A DNA stretch of 15,542 bases from Candidatus Aerophobota bacterium (GCA_030607765.1 JAUWJJ010000002.1:1-15542), one strand, 5' to 3'; shown: positions 6,508 to 14,029, counted from the stretch's first letter. The notes: generated by a model not told the origin, from the letters alone. Numbers and translations: made by a program.

Positions 6508-7535
6508 GAGCCGTAATCAAGTCTAAAATAGGTCCTGGAGCAGAGTTAAGCGAGGTGAATATTCCTCAGATTGGGCCAGGAGAGGTTCTGGTAAAGGTTA
6601 AAGCAACCGCAATTGGTGGAACAAATATTCACATTTATGACTGGGACCCCTGGGCTTCTGCAAGAATGAAACCTCCAAGAATCCTGGGCCATGAATTTGC
6701 TGGTGAGGTAGCAGAAGTGGGTAAAGAAGTTACCACTTTTACTGTCGGTGATTATGTTTCCTGTGAGACTCATATCGTTTGTGGCCGCTGTTTTCAATGC
6801 CAGACTGGCCTTTTTAATCTTTGTCAAAATACAAAAATTGTGGGTGTTCATATTGATGGTACATTTGCTGAATATGTGGCTCTACCCGAGTCCTGTCTCT
6901 GGAAGACGGATGCCACAATTCCTTTAGAGATAGCTGCTATTCAGGAACCCCTGGGAAATTCTCTTCACGCCACTCTTATTGAAGGAGTTTCTGGAAGGTC
7001 AGTGGCTGTCTTTGGCTGTGGCTCTGTTGGCTTGGGAGCAATTGCTATTGCCCGGGCTTCAGGAGCAACTTCAATCTTTGCCGTGGAACCAAATGAATTC
7101 AGATTAAAATTAGCCAGACAAATGGGAGCAACTGAGGCTCTTTCCCCTAAGAAATCAGAAGTAATAGAGAGGATCATGGAACTGACTGGAAACATCGGAG
7201 TGGATGTAGTTTTAGAAATGTCGGGGAATCCTCAAGCCCTAAAGCAAGGATTAAAGGTCTTAAGAAGCGGGGGCAGAGTTTCCTTAATGGGATTTCCCTC
7301 TCAGCCTGTCAGTCTTAACATCACCGAGGATATAATTTCTAAAGGTGTTAGAATCTTTGGTATCTTTGGTCGGCAAATGTTTGACAATTGGTACACACTT
7401 AATTCTCTCCTTACTTCTAATCGTTTAGATATAGATTCTCTCATTACTCATAAGATGAGACTTGACGAATTTGAAAAGGCAATTAAACTTGTGAAATCAG
7501 GGAACTGCGGTAAGGTTATTCTCTACCCTGAGTAA
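6504..7535 (+). CDS. tdh: Threonine 3-dehydrogenase-like zinc MDR dehydrogenase lacking catalytic Cys38
   Basis: A 343-residue medium-chain dehydrogenase collinear with L-threonine 3-dehydrogenase (L-Thr + NAD+ to 2-amino-3-ketobutyrate). The structural zinc cysteines are C93, C96, C99 and C107; the catalytic-site residues H63-E64 (LGHEFAG), T40, H43 and E148 (QEPLGN) are present. The Rossmann glycines are GCGSVGLG (171-178), with acidic E at the end of strand 2 (VEPNEF), fitting NAD(H). The TDH hallmark ICGTD is changed to IGGTN, so the catalytic zinc ligand Cys38 is Gly38. The codon is GGT, one base from Cys TGT. The start ATG overlaps the upstream stop (ATGA). The gene lies directly before a kbl homologue, the classical tdh-kbl pair, which supports threonine degradation. 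Either zinc binding is altered, the activity has changed, or the copy is impaired. Confidence 0.88.
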   Translation: MRAVIKSKIGPGAELSEVNIPQIGPGEVLVKVKATAIGGTNIHIYDWDPWASARMKPPRILGHEFAGEVAEVGKEVTTFTVGDYVSCETHIVCGRCFQCQTGLFNLCQNTKIVGVHIDGTFAEYVALPESCLWKTDATIPLEIAAIQEPLGNSLHATLIEGVSGRSVAVFGCGSVGLGAIAIARASGATSIFAVEPNEFRLKLARQMGATEALSPKKSEVIERIMELTGNIGVDVVLEMSGNPQALKQGLKVLRSGGRVSLMGFPSQPVSLNITEDIISKGVRIFGIFGRQMFDNWYTLNSLLTSNRLDIDSLITHKMRLDEFEKAIKLVKSGNCGKVILYPE

Positions 7536-7544
7536 CAATTATTT

Positions 7545-7548
7545 GGAG
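7545..7548 (+). promoter_or_regulatory. RBS that fixes the kbl start at 7555
   Basis: GGAG lies 6 nt before ATG 7555. The alternative upstream TTG at 7543 overlaps this site and has no RBS of its own, so ATG 7555 is preferred. Confidence 0.7.
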
Positions 7549-7554
7549 ATTAAA

Positions 7555-8736
7555 ATGCAAAACCAACCTCTTGATTTCTTAGAAAAAGAGATAGAAGAAA
7601 TAAAAGCTAAACATCTCTACCGAAATTTAACTATTCTTGAGAGTGCTCAGGGGCCTATAGTTAAAATAAAAGGAAGAGAAATAATTAACCTCTGTTCAAA
7701 TAACTACTTAGGCCTTTTAAGTCATCCTAAGCTCAAAATTCGGGCTAAAGAAGCAATTGAAAAATTCGGAATTGGTTCTGGAGCAGCCCGGGGTATAGGT
7801 GGAACATCAACTTTGCATGAAGAACTGGAACTTAAATTGGCGAGATTTAAAAAGACAGAAACTTCTCTTACTTTCCAGACCGGATATATGGCCAATCTGG
7901 GGACAATTCAGGCTCTTGTGGGAAGGGAAGATACAATCTTTAGCGACGAGCTATCCCATGCTTCCATTATTGATGGCTGCCGTCTTTCCAGAGTACAAGT
8001 AAAGGTCTATCCTCATAAGGATATGAATGCTCTCAGGAAATTTTTAAAAGAATCTCAAAATTCTCGCCGAAAACTTATAGCCACTGATAGTATATTTAGC
8101 ATGGATGGAGATATCGCTCCCCTTCCTAAAATTGCTGAGTTAGCTAAAGAGTTTAGAGCAATTACTTTAATTGATGATTCTCATGCTACAGGAGTTTTTG
8201 GAGAAAATGGGAGGGGGACTATAGACCACTTTAATTTACAGGGGAAGATTGATATTCAAATGGGGACCTTTTCCAAAGCCCTTGGGTCTTTAGGAGGGTT
8301 CATCTGTGGAAGCAAAACTTTAAGAGAATTCTTAATTCACAAGGCTCGTCCTTTTCTTTTCAGCACTTCTTATCCCCCTTTGATTGCTGCTACTGCTCTT
8401 GCGGCCCTGGAAATACTTGAAGAGGAACCAGAACTTATAGATAACTTATGGAGCAATGTAAATTATTTTAAAAATAGGTTAAGCGACTTAGGCTTTAATA
8501 CTGGAGAAAGTGAGAGTCCTATTATTCCCATCATTACTGGAAAAGCCTCACTGGCTACGCAACTAAGCACTCGCTTATTTGAGGAAGGGATATTTGCCCA
8601 GGGAGTTAGTTATCCCACGGTTTCTGAGGAAAAATCAAGAATAAGGATTATTATCACTGCTTCTCATAGTATAGAAGATCTTGACTTCTGTCTGGGAGTT
8701 CTGGAAGAAGTGGGTAAGAATATTAGACTCATCTAA
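7555..8736 (+). CDS. kbl: 2-amino-3-ketobutyrate CoA ligase (glycine C-acetyltransferase)
   Basis: A 393-residue alpha-oxoamine synthase (PLP, fold type I). It cleaves 2-amino-3-ketobutyrate with CoA to glycine and acetyl-CoA. Signature segments are NLCSNNYLGL (45-54), GSGAARGIGGTSTLHEELE, the stacking His in LSHASIIDG (H135), LIDDSHATGVFG with D207/D208, and the Schiff-base lysine in GTFSKALGSLGG (K241). Length is standard. It starts 19 bp after the Tdh-like gene, and this pairing is why I favour Kbl over BioF (8-amino-7-oxononanoate synthase), which shares the fold; no other bio genes are present. Some family members are bifunctional. All catalytic residues appear intact, unlike those of its partner. 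Confidence 0.88.
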   Translation: MQNQPLDFLEKEIEEIKAKHLYRNLTILESAQGPIVKIKGREIINLCSNNYLGLLSHPKLKIRAKEAIEKFGIGSGAARGIGGTSTLHEELELKLARFKKTETSLTFQTGYMANLGTIQALVGREDTIFSDELSHASIIDGCRLSRVQVKVYPHKDMNALRKFLKESQNSRRKLIATDSIFSMDGDIAPLPKIAELAKEFRAITLIDDSHATGVFGENGRGTIDHFNLQGKIDIQMGTFSKALGSLGGFICGSKTLREFLIHKARPFLFSTSYPPLIAATALAALEILEEEPELIDNLWSNVNYFKNRLSDLGFNTGESESPIIPIITGKASLATQLSTRLFEEGIFAQGVSYPTVSEEKSRIRIIITASHSIEDLDFCLGVLEEVGKNIRLI

Positions 8737-8739
8737 ATT

Positions 8740-8743
8740 GGAG
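8740..8743 (+). promoter_or_regulatory. RBS that fixes a GTG start at 8753
   Basis: GGAG lies 9 nt before GTG 8753, just after the kbl stop. The frame is open further upstream to an ATG at 8681, but that start would overlap kbl by 56 bp, lacks an RBS and adds residues not typical of the family. Confidence 0.6.
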
Positions 8744-8752
8744 TTAGCTAAA

Positions 8753-9835
8753 GTGAAGAAAGAGAAGATTGATACGCCAGCTTTGTTATTAAATTTAGAC
8801 TTATTTGAGGAAAATATTCTTCAAATGACTCGCTACTTTGAAGGAATAAAAGCAAATCTACGTCCTCATGTGAAAACGCACAAAACTCCTATAATCGCCA
8901 AAAAACAAATTGAAGCAGGAGCAAAAGGAATTACCTGTGCAAAACTGGGAGAAGCAGAGGTGATGGCAAATTACCAGATCCGTGATATTCTTATTGCTAA
9001 TCAAATTGTTGGTGAGCAAAAGGTTAAGAGGTTGATAGAACTTGCCAGGCGTTCAGATGTGATTGTAGCAGTAGCTGACCTTGAAAATGTTCAGAACCTC
9101 TCCTTATCTGCTGAGAAAAAAGGTATCAAGCTGAACGTGATAATTGAAGTAGATGTTGGAATGAAACGTTGTGGCACTCTTCCGGGCCAAGAGACTCTTG
9201 AATTAGCAAAGAGAATTATTAAGCAAAAAGGTTTAATTTTCAAAGGGGTAATGGGCTACGAAGGGCATGCCATTGCTATTAAAAATACTGAAGAGAGAAG
9301 ACAAAAAACTCAGTCTGCAAATAAGTTACTGGTTAATACAGCTAAACTGCTGGAAAATTCAGGAATAAGAGTGGAGATAGTTAGCGCAGGTGGAACAGGG
9401 ACTTTTGATACGACAGGTGAATATCCAGGAATAACCGAAGTTCAGGTTGGTTCTTATTGCTTGATGGATTCTTCATATCAAGAATATGAGAACGTTGGTT
9501 CAAAATTCCACTGTGCAGTTACAGTATATGCCACGGTCATCGGAAGGCCTACTGCAGAAAGAATAGTAGTAGATGCAGGCCTTAAGACCATAAGTACTGA
9601 TCAGGGTATTCCTTATCCTAAACAAAGGGACCTTTTTAAACCCTTAGAGTTCCATGAGGAACATATATGTCTGGAATTAAAGGTTCCCAATTTAAAAATA
9701 AGAGTGGGAGATAAAATAGAGTTTATTCCTTCTCATATTTGCACTACGGTTAATCTCTATGATAAATTTTACTGTATAAGGGAAAATGAGGTAAAGGAAG
9801 TGTGGAATATTGAAGCAAGAGGAAAGTCCCAATAA
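8753..9835 (+). CDS. D-threonine aldolase / D-serine dehydratase-like PLP enzyme (fold type III)
   Basis: A 360-residue protein with an alanine-racemase-like barrel followed by a beta domain. Family enzymes either split D-threonine and other D-beta-hydroxy amino acids into glycine plus aldehyde, or dehydrate D-serine or hydroxyaspartate. Visible are IDTPALLLNLDLF at the N-terminus, the PLP lysine in RPHVKTHKTP (about K41), the barrel motif IEVDVGMKRCG, the phosphate-binding SAGGTGTFDTT (211-221), and GSYCLMDSSY. The C-terminal metal site is PSHICTTVNLYD with H328 and C330. A His-x-Cys pair is, as I recall, the zinc site of D-serine dehydratases, whereas characterised D-threonine aldolases have His-x-Asp, so dehydratase activity is a real alternative. 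Its place after tdh-kbl ties it to hydroxy-amino-acid breakdown. GTG start chosen from the RBS. Confidence 0.85.
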   Translation: MKKEKIDTPALLLNLDLFEENILQMTRYFEGIKANLRPHVKTHKTPIIAKKQIEAGAKGITCAKLGEAEVMANYQIRDILIANQIVGEQKVKRLIELARRSDVIVAVADLENVQNLSLSAEKKGIKLNVIIEVDVGMKRCGTLPGQETLELAKRIIKQKGLIFKGVMGYEGHAIAIKNTEERRQKTQSANKLLVNTAKLLENSGIRVEIVSAGGTGTFDTTGEYPGITEVQVGSYCLMDSSYQEYENVGSKFHCAVTVYATVIGRPTAERIVVDAGLKTISTDQGIPYPKQRDLFKPLEFHEEHICLELKVPNLKIRVGDKIEFIPSHICTTVNLYDKFYCIRENEVKEVWNIEARGKSQ

Positions 9836-9859
9836 TCCTCAAAGGAGATGTTATTAAAG

Positions 9860-10633
9860 ATGAGACTTCAACAAAAAGTAGCCTTAGTGACCGGTAGCTC
9901 AAGAGGGATTGGCAGAGCCATTGCTTTAGGATTTGCAAAAGAAGGAGCAGATGTGATTGTAAACTATGTTAAAAATAAAAAAGCAGCCCAGGAAGTGGTT
10001 TCTAAGATTAAAGAGATGTCAAGAAAATCCATGGCCTTTCAAGTTGACTTAGGCAAACTGCCAGATATAGAAAGACTGGTGGATAGGTCCTGGGCTGAAT
10101 TTGGAAGAATTGATATCCTGGTTAACAATGCTGGAGTTTCCTATATCGAGCCTTTTGATAAGATAACTGAGGAAACCTGGGATAGAACTCTGGAAGTTAA
10201 TCTTAAAGGAGTTTTTTTCTGTAGCCAGAGAGTAGCCAGGTTGATGATTAAGAATAAAATTAAGGGGAAAATAATCAACGTATCCTCAACGAATGGTGAA
10301 ATAGCTGAAGCTAATACTGCCCACTATAATGCTTCTAAAGGTGGAGTGAATATGTTAACTCAGTCCCTGGCTATTGAGCTTGCTCCATATGGGATAAATG
10401 TTAATGGTCTTGCTCCAGGTGTAATAAAAACGGAAATAGACGTTGATTTTTTTGTCGACCCATCGTTTAAAGAGTATTATCGCAAGAATATTCCCCTGGA
10501 GAGATTTGGTGAAGTAGAAGAATGTGTAGGAGCAGCAATATTCTTGGCCACTAATGAATCTTCTTATGTCACCGGGCATACTATTATTATTGATGGTGGC
10601 CTTCTAAGCCAGCAGGTTCCGCCCCGAACTTAA
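9860..10633 (+). CDS. SDR-family NAD(P)-dependent oxidoreductase (3-oxoacyl-ACP reductase-like)
   Basis: A 257-residue classical short-chain dehydrogenase. It has the cofactor glycine motif TGSSRGIG (11-18), NNAG at 89-92, N114, and the catalytic triad S143, Y156, K160 (VSS...YNASKGG). The C-terminal GHTIIIDGG ends the fold. FabG-like in sequence, but it is isolated from fatty-acid genes and sits among amino-acid and sugar catabolism genes. It more likely reduces or oxidises a small hydroxy or keto compound; the substrate cannot be assigned. It follows the PLP enzyme by 24 bp. GGAG at 9844-9847 abuts ATG 9848, so the ATG at 9860 (12-nt spacing, MRLQQKVALVTG) is preferred; starting at 9848 would only add MLLK. 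Confidence 0.88.
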   Translation: MRLQQKVALVTGSSRGIGRAIALGFAKEGADVIVNYVKNKKAAQEVVSKIKEMSRKSMAFQVDLGKLPDIERLVDRSWAEFGRIDILVNNAGVSYIEPFDKITEETWDRTLEVNLKGVFFCSQRVARLMIKNKIKGKIINVSSTNGEIAEANTAHYNASKGGVNMLTQSLAIELAPYGINVNGLAPGVIKTEIDVDFFVDPSFKEYYRKNIPLERFGEVEECVGAAIFLATNESSYVTGHTIIIDGGLLSQQVPPRT

Positions 10634-10660
10634 CAGTAAATCATAGCAAGGAGGCAAGAT

Positions 10661-11779
10661 ATGGAAATCTATGAGAAAAGAGAAAGGAGAATTCAAGAGT
10701 ATCTGGCTGAGAAGAACTTGAATTGCACCATTATTACAAGTCCTCAGCACATTTTTTATCTTAGTGGTTATTTACCCAATGTTGATTATCCTTGTGCTCT
10801 TCTCATTCCAAAAGATGGAACAAAGGTCCTGGTTATTTCAGAGAGCGAATTGGGTTGCCTAAATGGGAAGAGAACTTTCCCAGAGATTAAGATTTATTTA
10901 GATTATAGTATCAGACAAAGGATAGACGTTTCCTTGAATTTCCTTAAAGTAATCAAAGATGTACTCAAAAGATTTCTGAAGAAAAGAAATATTATAGGGA
11001 TAGAGGGACTCAATTTTACCTATAATTTTGCTGATGAGATAGTAAGAGAATTTCCGAATACTGAACTTAATGATATTTCCTGTGTTTTGATGCAGATGAG
11101 AGTAATAAAAAGTGCCGAAGAACTCGGACTTATTAAAAAGGCAGTGAAAATAGCGGATCTGGGTCAGAAGGTGGTAAAAGAAAATCTTAGAGAATCAATT
11201 AGCGAGTTAGAATTGTATATAAAGATTAAATCAGAAATGGAGGCTTCTGTAGGTGAGCCTATAAAACTTAGAGCGGACTTGATCTCGGGTTCCCGGACTG
11301 AACTGATGGGAGGAAAACCGAGCCTCAAGAAAATAGAAATAGGAGACTTAGTTATAACTGATCTTTCACCTGAAGTTGGAGGATACTGGGGTGATACCAC
11401 AACAACTTCGGTATTAGGAAGACCTTCTAAGAGACAGAAGGAAATGCTAAAAATAGTCTTAGCAGCTTTGCAAGAAGGAATAGAAGAGATCCAACCTGGA
11501 ATAAAAGCGTGTGTCCTTGACAAGGTGGTTCGTACCTTTATTGAAAAAGCAGGCTATGGAAAATACTTTCCTCACCATACTGGTCATGGAATAGGACTGG
11601 GGCATTTTGAGTCTCCCTTAATTATACCTGGAAATAATCAAGAGCTGAAAGAGGGTATGGTATTTACAATTGAGCCAGGGATTTACCTTCCTAGAGTTGG
11701 GGGAGTTAGAGTGGAAGAAGATGTACTCGTGACCAGGAGTGGTGCAGAAGTCCTTTCCACCTCCAAAAGTTTCTTGTAG
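10661..11779 (+). CDS. M24-family metallopeptidase-like protein (Xaa-Pro peptidase fold)
   Basis: A 372-residue two-domain creatinase/pita-bread protein. The five dinuclear metal ligands are intact: D234 (ITDLSPEV), D245 (YWGDTTTT), H309 (HHTGHGIG), E338 (TIEPGIYLP) and E352 (VRVEEDVLV). The substrate-side histidine that true prolidases carry in a 'ALPHG' type segment is absent; here the segment reads RTELMGGKPS (around 212-221). This fits M24 members that are not typical Xaa-Pro aminopeptidases, so dipeptide hydrolysis should not be assumed. It has a strong RBS (GGAGG 10650-10654, 6-nt spacing) and lies 27 bp after the SDR gene. It is cytoplasmic, with no signal peptide, and is probably the last gene of the main operon because a promoter follows. 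Confidence 0.85.
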   Translation: MEIYEKRERRIQEYLAEKNLNCTIITSPQHIFYLSGYLPNVDYPCALLIPKDGTKVLVISESELGCLNGKRTFPEIKIYLDYSIRQRIDVSLNFLKVIKDVLKRFLKKRNIIGIEGLNFTYNFADEIVREFPNTELNDISCVLMQMRVIKSAEELGLIKKAVKIADLGQKVVKENLRESISELELYIKIKSEMEASVGEPIKLRADLISGSRTELMGGKPSLKKIEIGDLVITDLSPEVGGYWGDTTTTSVLGRPSKRQKEMLKIVLAALQEGIEEIQPGIKACVLDKVVRTFIEKAGYGKYFPHHTGHGIGLGHFESPLIIPGNNQELKEGMVFTIEPGIYLPRVGGVRVEEDVLVTRSGAEVLSTSKSFL

Positions 11780-11839
11780 TAGCAGAACGTAATTTTAAGG
11801 AAAATATAAGGAGCTCCGTTTGTCTATGGAGGTGAATGC

Positions 11840-11867
11840 TTGACGAAATAGAAAAAAATAGTAAAAT
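11840..11867 (+). promoter_or_regulatory. Likely sigma70-type promoter for nagA
   Basis: TTGACG (11840-11845) and TAAAAT (11862-11867) with a 16-bp spacer. The predicted start is near 11874, leaving a leader of about 24 nt before the nagA ATG. It lies in the 118-bp gap after the M24 gene, so nagA may be independently expressed. Confidence 0.55.
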
Positions 11868-11870
11868 ATA

Positions 11871-11896
11871 GTAACAGTTCAGCCACCAAGAGGATA
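11871..11896. repeat. Dispersed intergenic repeat, copy 2 (shorter)
   Basis: It has GTAACAGTTCAG (11871-11882), CACCAAGA (11884-11891) and AGGATA (11891-11896), the same blocks in the same order as 3306-3345 but with two internal gaps. It directly abuts the nagA start, and its AGAGGA would serve as the only visible RBS. Confidence 0.55.
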
Positions 11897-11897
11897 G

Positions 11898-13085
11898 ATG
11901 TTTATTATTAGAGGAAAAGTGGTTACTCCAGATGGTATAATTGACCAAGGGGAAATAGCTTTAGATAAAGATAGGATACTAAAAATAGGTAAGGCAGAAA
12001 AATCTTTTCCTTCAGTTAGAACTTTTGATATTCCCGGATCAGTGATTGTTCCCGGATTTATTGATATTCATATGCATGGATTGGGAAAACATGGTCCAAA
12101 GGGAAAGGAAAATATCATTGGTATATCTTGTCTGGAACCTCGCTATGGAACCACAGGATTTATTCCCACTTTAGCCTGTGCTACTCATAAGGAGTATATT
12201 AAGTTTCTTCAAGATGTTAAGGAAGCTGTTTTAAAAAGATGCAAAAAGGGTGCAAAGATTTTAGGAGCTCATTTAGAAGGTCCTTATATTAACCCGGCTA
12301 TGAAAGGAGGTATGGATGAGAGGTACCTTCGTCTCCCCGAGCCGAAGGAATATCAGGAGTTAATAAGGATTGGTGGTAAATATTTAAAGATGATGACCCT
12401 TTCTCCGGAGCTATCAGGTTCAATTGATTTGATTAAATCTCTTTGCAAAAATGGAACGGTGGTCTCTATTGGCCATTCTATGGCTACAGAAGATGAGCTA
12501 AAAGAAGCTATGGAGGCTGGGCTAACTCATATATGTCATTTTTATAATGCCTTCCCCCCTCAGAAAAAAAGAGAGTTGGGAGTAAGAGAGCCTGCTCTAA
12601 CAGATATTTGTTTGGTTATGGATGGTTTAACGGCGGAGGTTAACTGTGATGGGATTCATGTTCATCCCATAATGATTTGCTTAGCTATTAAAGCTATGGG
12701 GTTAGGAAATGTTGTAGCCATAACTGATTCTATGGTAGGAACAGGTTTGTCAGAGGGGATCTATGAGATGTCCGATGGTCGGAAGTTTTATACTAAAAAA
12801 GGAGATGTAGCAAGGTTAGTAGAGAATAAGAGAGTTATTGTGGGAAGCATCTTAACTATGAACCATGCTCTAAAGAATTTAGTTAAAAAATGTGGATTGT
12901 CACTTCCCCAAGCCTCTCGGATAACTTCTCTTAATCCAGCTAAGGTAATTGGACTGGATGGGAAGACAGGCAGTCTTGAGGTAGGAAAGAAAGCTGATAT
13001 AGCAGTGCTTAGCTCTAACTTTGAATGTTTAATGACATTTGTAGAGGGAAAATTAGTTTATCAGAAAATCTTACCTTACTTCTAA
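11898..13085 (+). CDS. nagA: N-acetylglucosamine-6-phosphate deacetylase (NagA)
   Basis: A 395-residue amidohydrolase-superfamily protein. It would remove acetate from GlcNAc-6-phosphate in amino-sugar or cell-wall recycling. Motifs in order: GFIDIHMHG (H58, H60), GAHLEGPYINPAMKGG with metal ligand E127, IGHSMATEDE (H193), THICHFYNAF (H211, H214), CDGIHVHP, and catalytic D277 in AITDSMVGTG. The C-terminus has the usual SLNPAKVIGL...GSLEVGKKADIAVL amidohydrolase closure. Full length. The KGAH histidine often seen in NagA reads KGGM here (residues 136-139). No nagB or PTS gene is near. The substrate could be a different acetylated amino sugar, but the family assignment is firm. The RBS is weak and lies inside the flanking repeat. 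Confidence 0.88.
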   Translation: MFIIRGKVVTPDGIIDQGEIALDKDRILKIGKAEKSFPSVRTFDIPGSVIVPGFIDIHMHGLGKHGPKGKENIIGISCLEPRYGTTGFIPTLACATHKEYIKFLQDVKEAVLKRCKKGAKILGAHLEGPYINPAMKGGMDERYLRLPEPKEYQELIRIGGKYLKMMTLSPELSGSIDLIKSLCKNGTVVSIGHSMATEDELKEAMEAGLTHICHFYNAFPPQKKRELGVREPALTDICLVMDGLTAEVNCDGIHVHPIMICLAIKAMGLGNVVAITDSMVGTGLSEGIYEMSDGRKFYTKKGDVARLVENKRVIVGSILTMNHALKNLVKKCGLSLPQASRITSLNPAKVIGLDGKTGSLEVGKKADIAVLSSNFECLMTFVEGKLVYQKILPYF

Positions 13086-13136
13086 TTTGCTTTCATCCTT
13101 ACTTTTTGGAGGAGTAAATACTCAGTAAACCCCGTG

Positions 13137-13197
13137 TCATTGCGAGGGATGAAATCCCCCTGCAATCTCACGCCTGCTTTCAGCAGGCTTGCAATGA
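13137..13197. repeat. Palindromic intergenic repeat after nagA
   Basis: The outer arms TCATTGC (13137-13143) and GCAATGA (13191-13197) are perfect inverted repeats. Inside, ATTGC plus AGGG (13139-13143, 13145-13148) can pair with CCCT plus GCAAT (13158-13166), leaving one bulged G. GCCTGC (13172-13177) pairs with GCAGGC (13183-13188) around TTTCA. The TCATTGCGAGG...GCAATCTCACGCCTGC pattern resembles a widespread dispersed repeat found between genes in many bacteria (from memory). No T run follows, so it is not a standard terminator. Confidence 0.65.
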
Positions 13198-13204
13198 TAA
13201 ATCG

Positions 13205-13233
13205 TTGTAAGATTGTTTGTGAAACGCTATACT
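13205..13233 (+). promoter_or_regulatory. Possible thioredoxin promoter
   Basis: TTGTAA (13205-13210) and TATACT (13228-13233) with a 17-bp spacer. The predicted start is near 13240, about 27 nt before the thioredoxin ATG. It lies immediately after the palindromic repeat. Confidence 0.5.
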
Positions 13234-13256
13234 AGTAAAGAAATATAAAATATAGT

Positions 13257-13263
13257 GGAGGAG
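13257..13263 (+). promoter_or_regulatory. RBS that fixes the thioredoxin start at 13267
   Basis: GGAGGAG is a strong Shine-Dalgarno site; its first GGAGG lies 5 nt before ATG 13267. The upstream in-frame GTG at 13255 overlaps the site and is unlikely to be used. Confidence 0.7.
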
Positions 13264-13266
13264 AAA

Positions 13267-13593
13267 ATGGCTGAAGTTACTTTGAGTGAATCTAACTGGG
13301 AAGAAGAAGTAATTAAATCAGATATCCCGGTAATGATAGACTTTTGGGCTACCTGGTGTGCGCCCTGTAGAATGGTTTCCCCAATTGTGGAGGAATTTTC
13401 CAATGAGTATGAAGGGAAGATTAAAGTGGGAAAGTTAAATGTGGATGAAAATTCTTCAATTGCTGGCAAATATCGCATCATGGGAATACCCACAATCTTA
13501 TTCTTCAAAAATGGAAATATTGTAGATCAGGTAGTGGGAGCAGTTCCCAGAAAAATCCTTGAGGAAAAAGTTAAAAATATTTTAAATGTGTGA
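13267..13593 (+). CDS. trxA: Thioredoxin
   Basis: A 108-residue single-domain thioredoxin, the standard length for a cytoplasmic protein disulfide reductant. The redox site is WCAPC (C31, C34), with Ala in place of the more common Gly, a frequent variant. The upstream FWATW and the cis-proline loop GIPTI (P75) are conserved, and the C-terminal strand FKNGNIVDQVVGA fits the fold. No signal peptide or membrane segment. No thioredoxin reductase is adjacent. The gene appears to have its own promoter and is not part of the catabolic run. Confidence 0.95.
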   Translation: MAEVTLSESNWEEEVIKSDIPVMIDFWATWCAPCRMVSPIVEEFSNEYEGKIKVGKLNVDENSSIAGKYRIMGIPTILFFKNGNIVDQVVGAVPRKILEEKVKNILNV

Positions 13594-13660
13594 TACGAGT
13601 TTATTTTGGATTACTTTTACTGTTACTTTAAAATAGAGAGTAGGTATATGAGGATTTAAT

Positions 13661-14029
13661 ATGCTCAAAATACAGAATTTGACCCTAAAAAGGGACGCTA
13701 AAATAATCTTAAGAAGTATAGACTTCACAGTCAAAGCTGGAGAGATTTACAGTATTTTAGGTCCTAATGGAGCAGGTAAGAGTAGTCTGGCTTATTCCAT
13801 AATGGGCTGTAATGGCTATAAACCAGATGAGGGAGAAATTATCTTTAAAGGACAGGAGATTGCTAATCTATCTATCTGGCAAAGAGCAAAGTTAGGAATT
13901 ACTCTTGCCTGGCAAGAACCAGCTCGCTTTGAAGGGATCACCGTGAAGGATTATCTTCTACTGAGTATGAAAATAAATGCCTTAAGTGTCCTAAATTTAA
14001 ATAAAAGGGGGAGGACATATTTTGAGTAG
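13661..14029 (+). pseudogene. SufC-like ABC ATPase, truncated after the Q-loop
   Basis: A 122-residue ORF whose first ~104 residues are the N-terminal half of an ABC ATPase of the SufC-like type. It has Walker A GPNGAGKSS (34-42), the segment GYKPDEGEIIFKG, and a Q-loop in LAWQEPARFEGITVKDYL (Q85). A full ATPase of ~240 residues would go on to the LSGG signature, Walker B and H-loop, and all of these are missing. The tail from about residue 105 does not resemble the family and looks like read-through of intergenic sequence into the moaE RBS, ending at TAG 14027-14029. It cannot hydrolyse ATP as an ordinary NBD. No SufB/D partner is present. An internal deletion joining this gene to moaE is the simplest explanation. 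Confidence 0.8.
14010..14014 (+). promoter_or_regulatory. RBS supporting a TTG start for moaE
   Basis: GGAGG lies within a longer G/A-rich stretch (14007-14015), 7 nt before TTG 14022. It sits inside the 3' end of the truncated ATPase ORF. Confidence 0.6.

Noticed and set aside
11164..11523. Minus-strand ORF of 119 codons inside the M24 gene
   Set aside because: Antisense shadow of a gene with all five metal ligands; no independent support.
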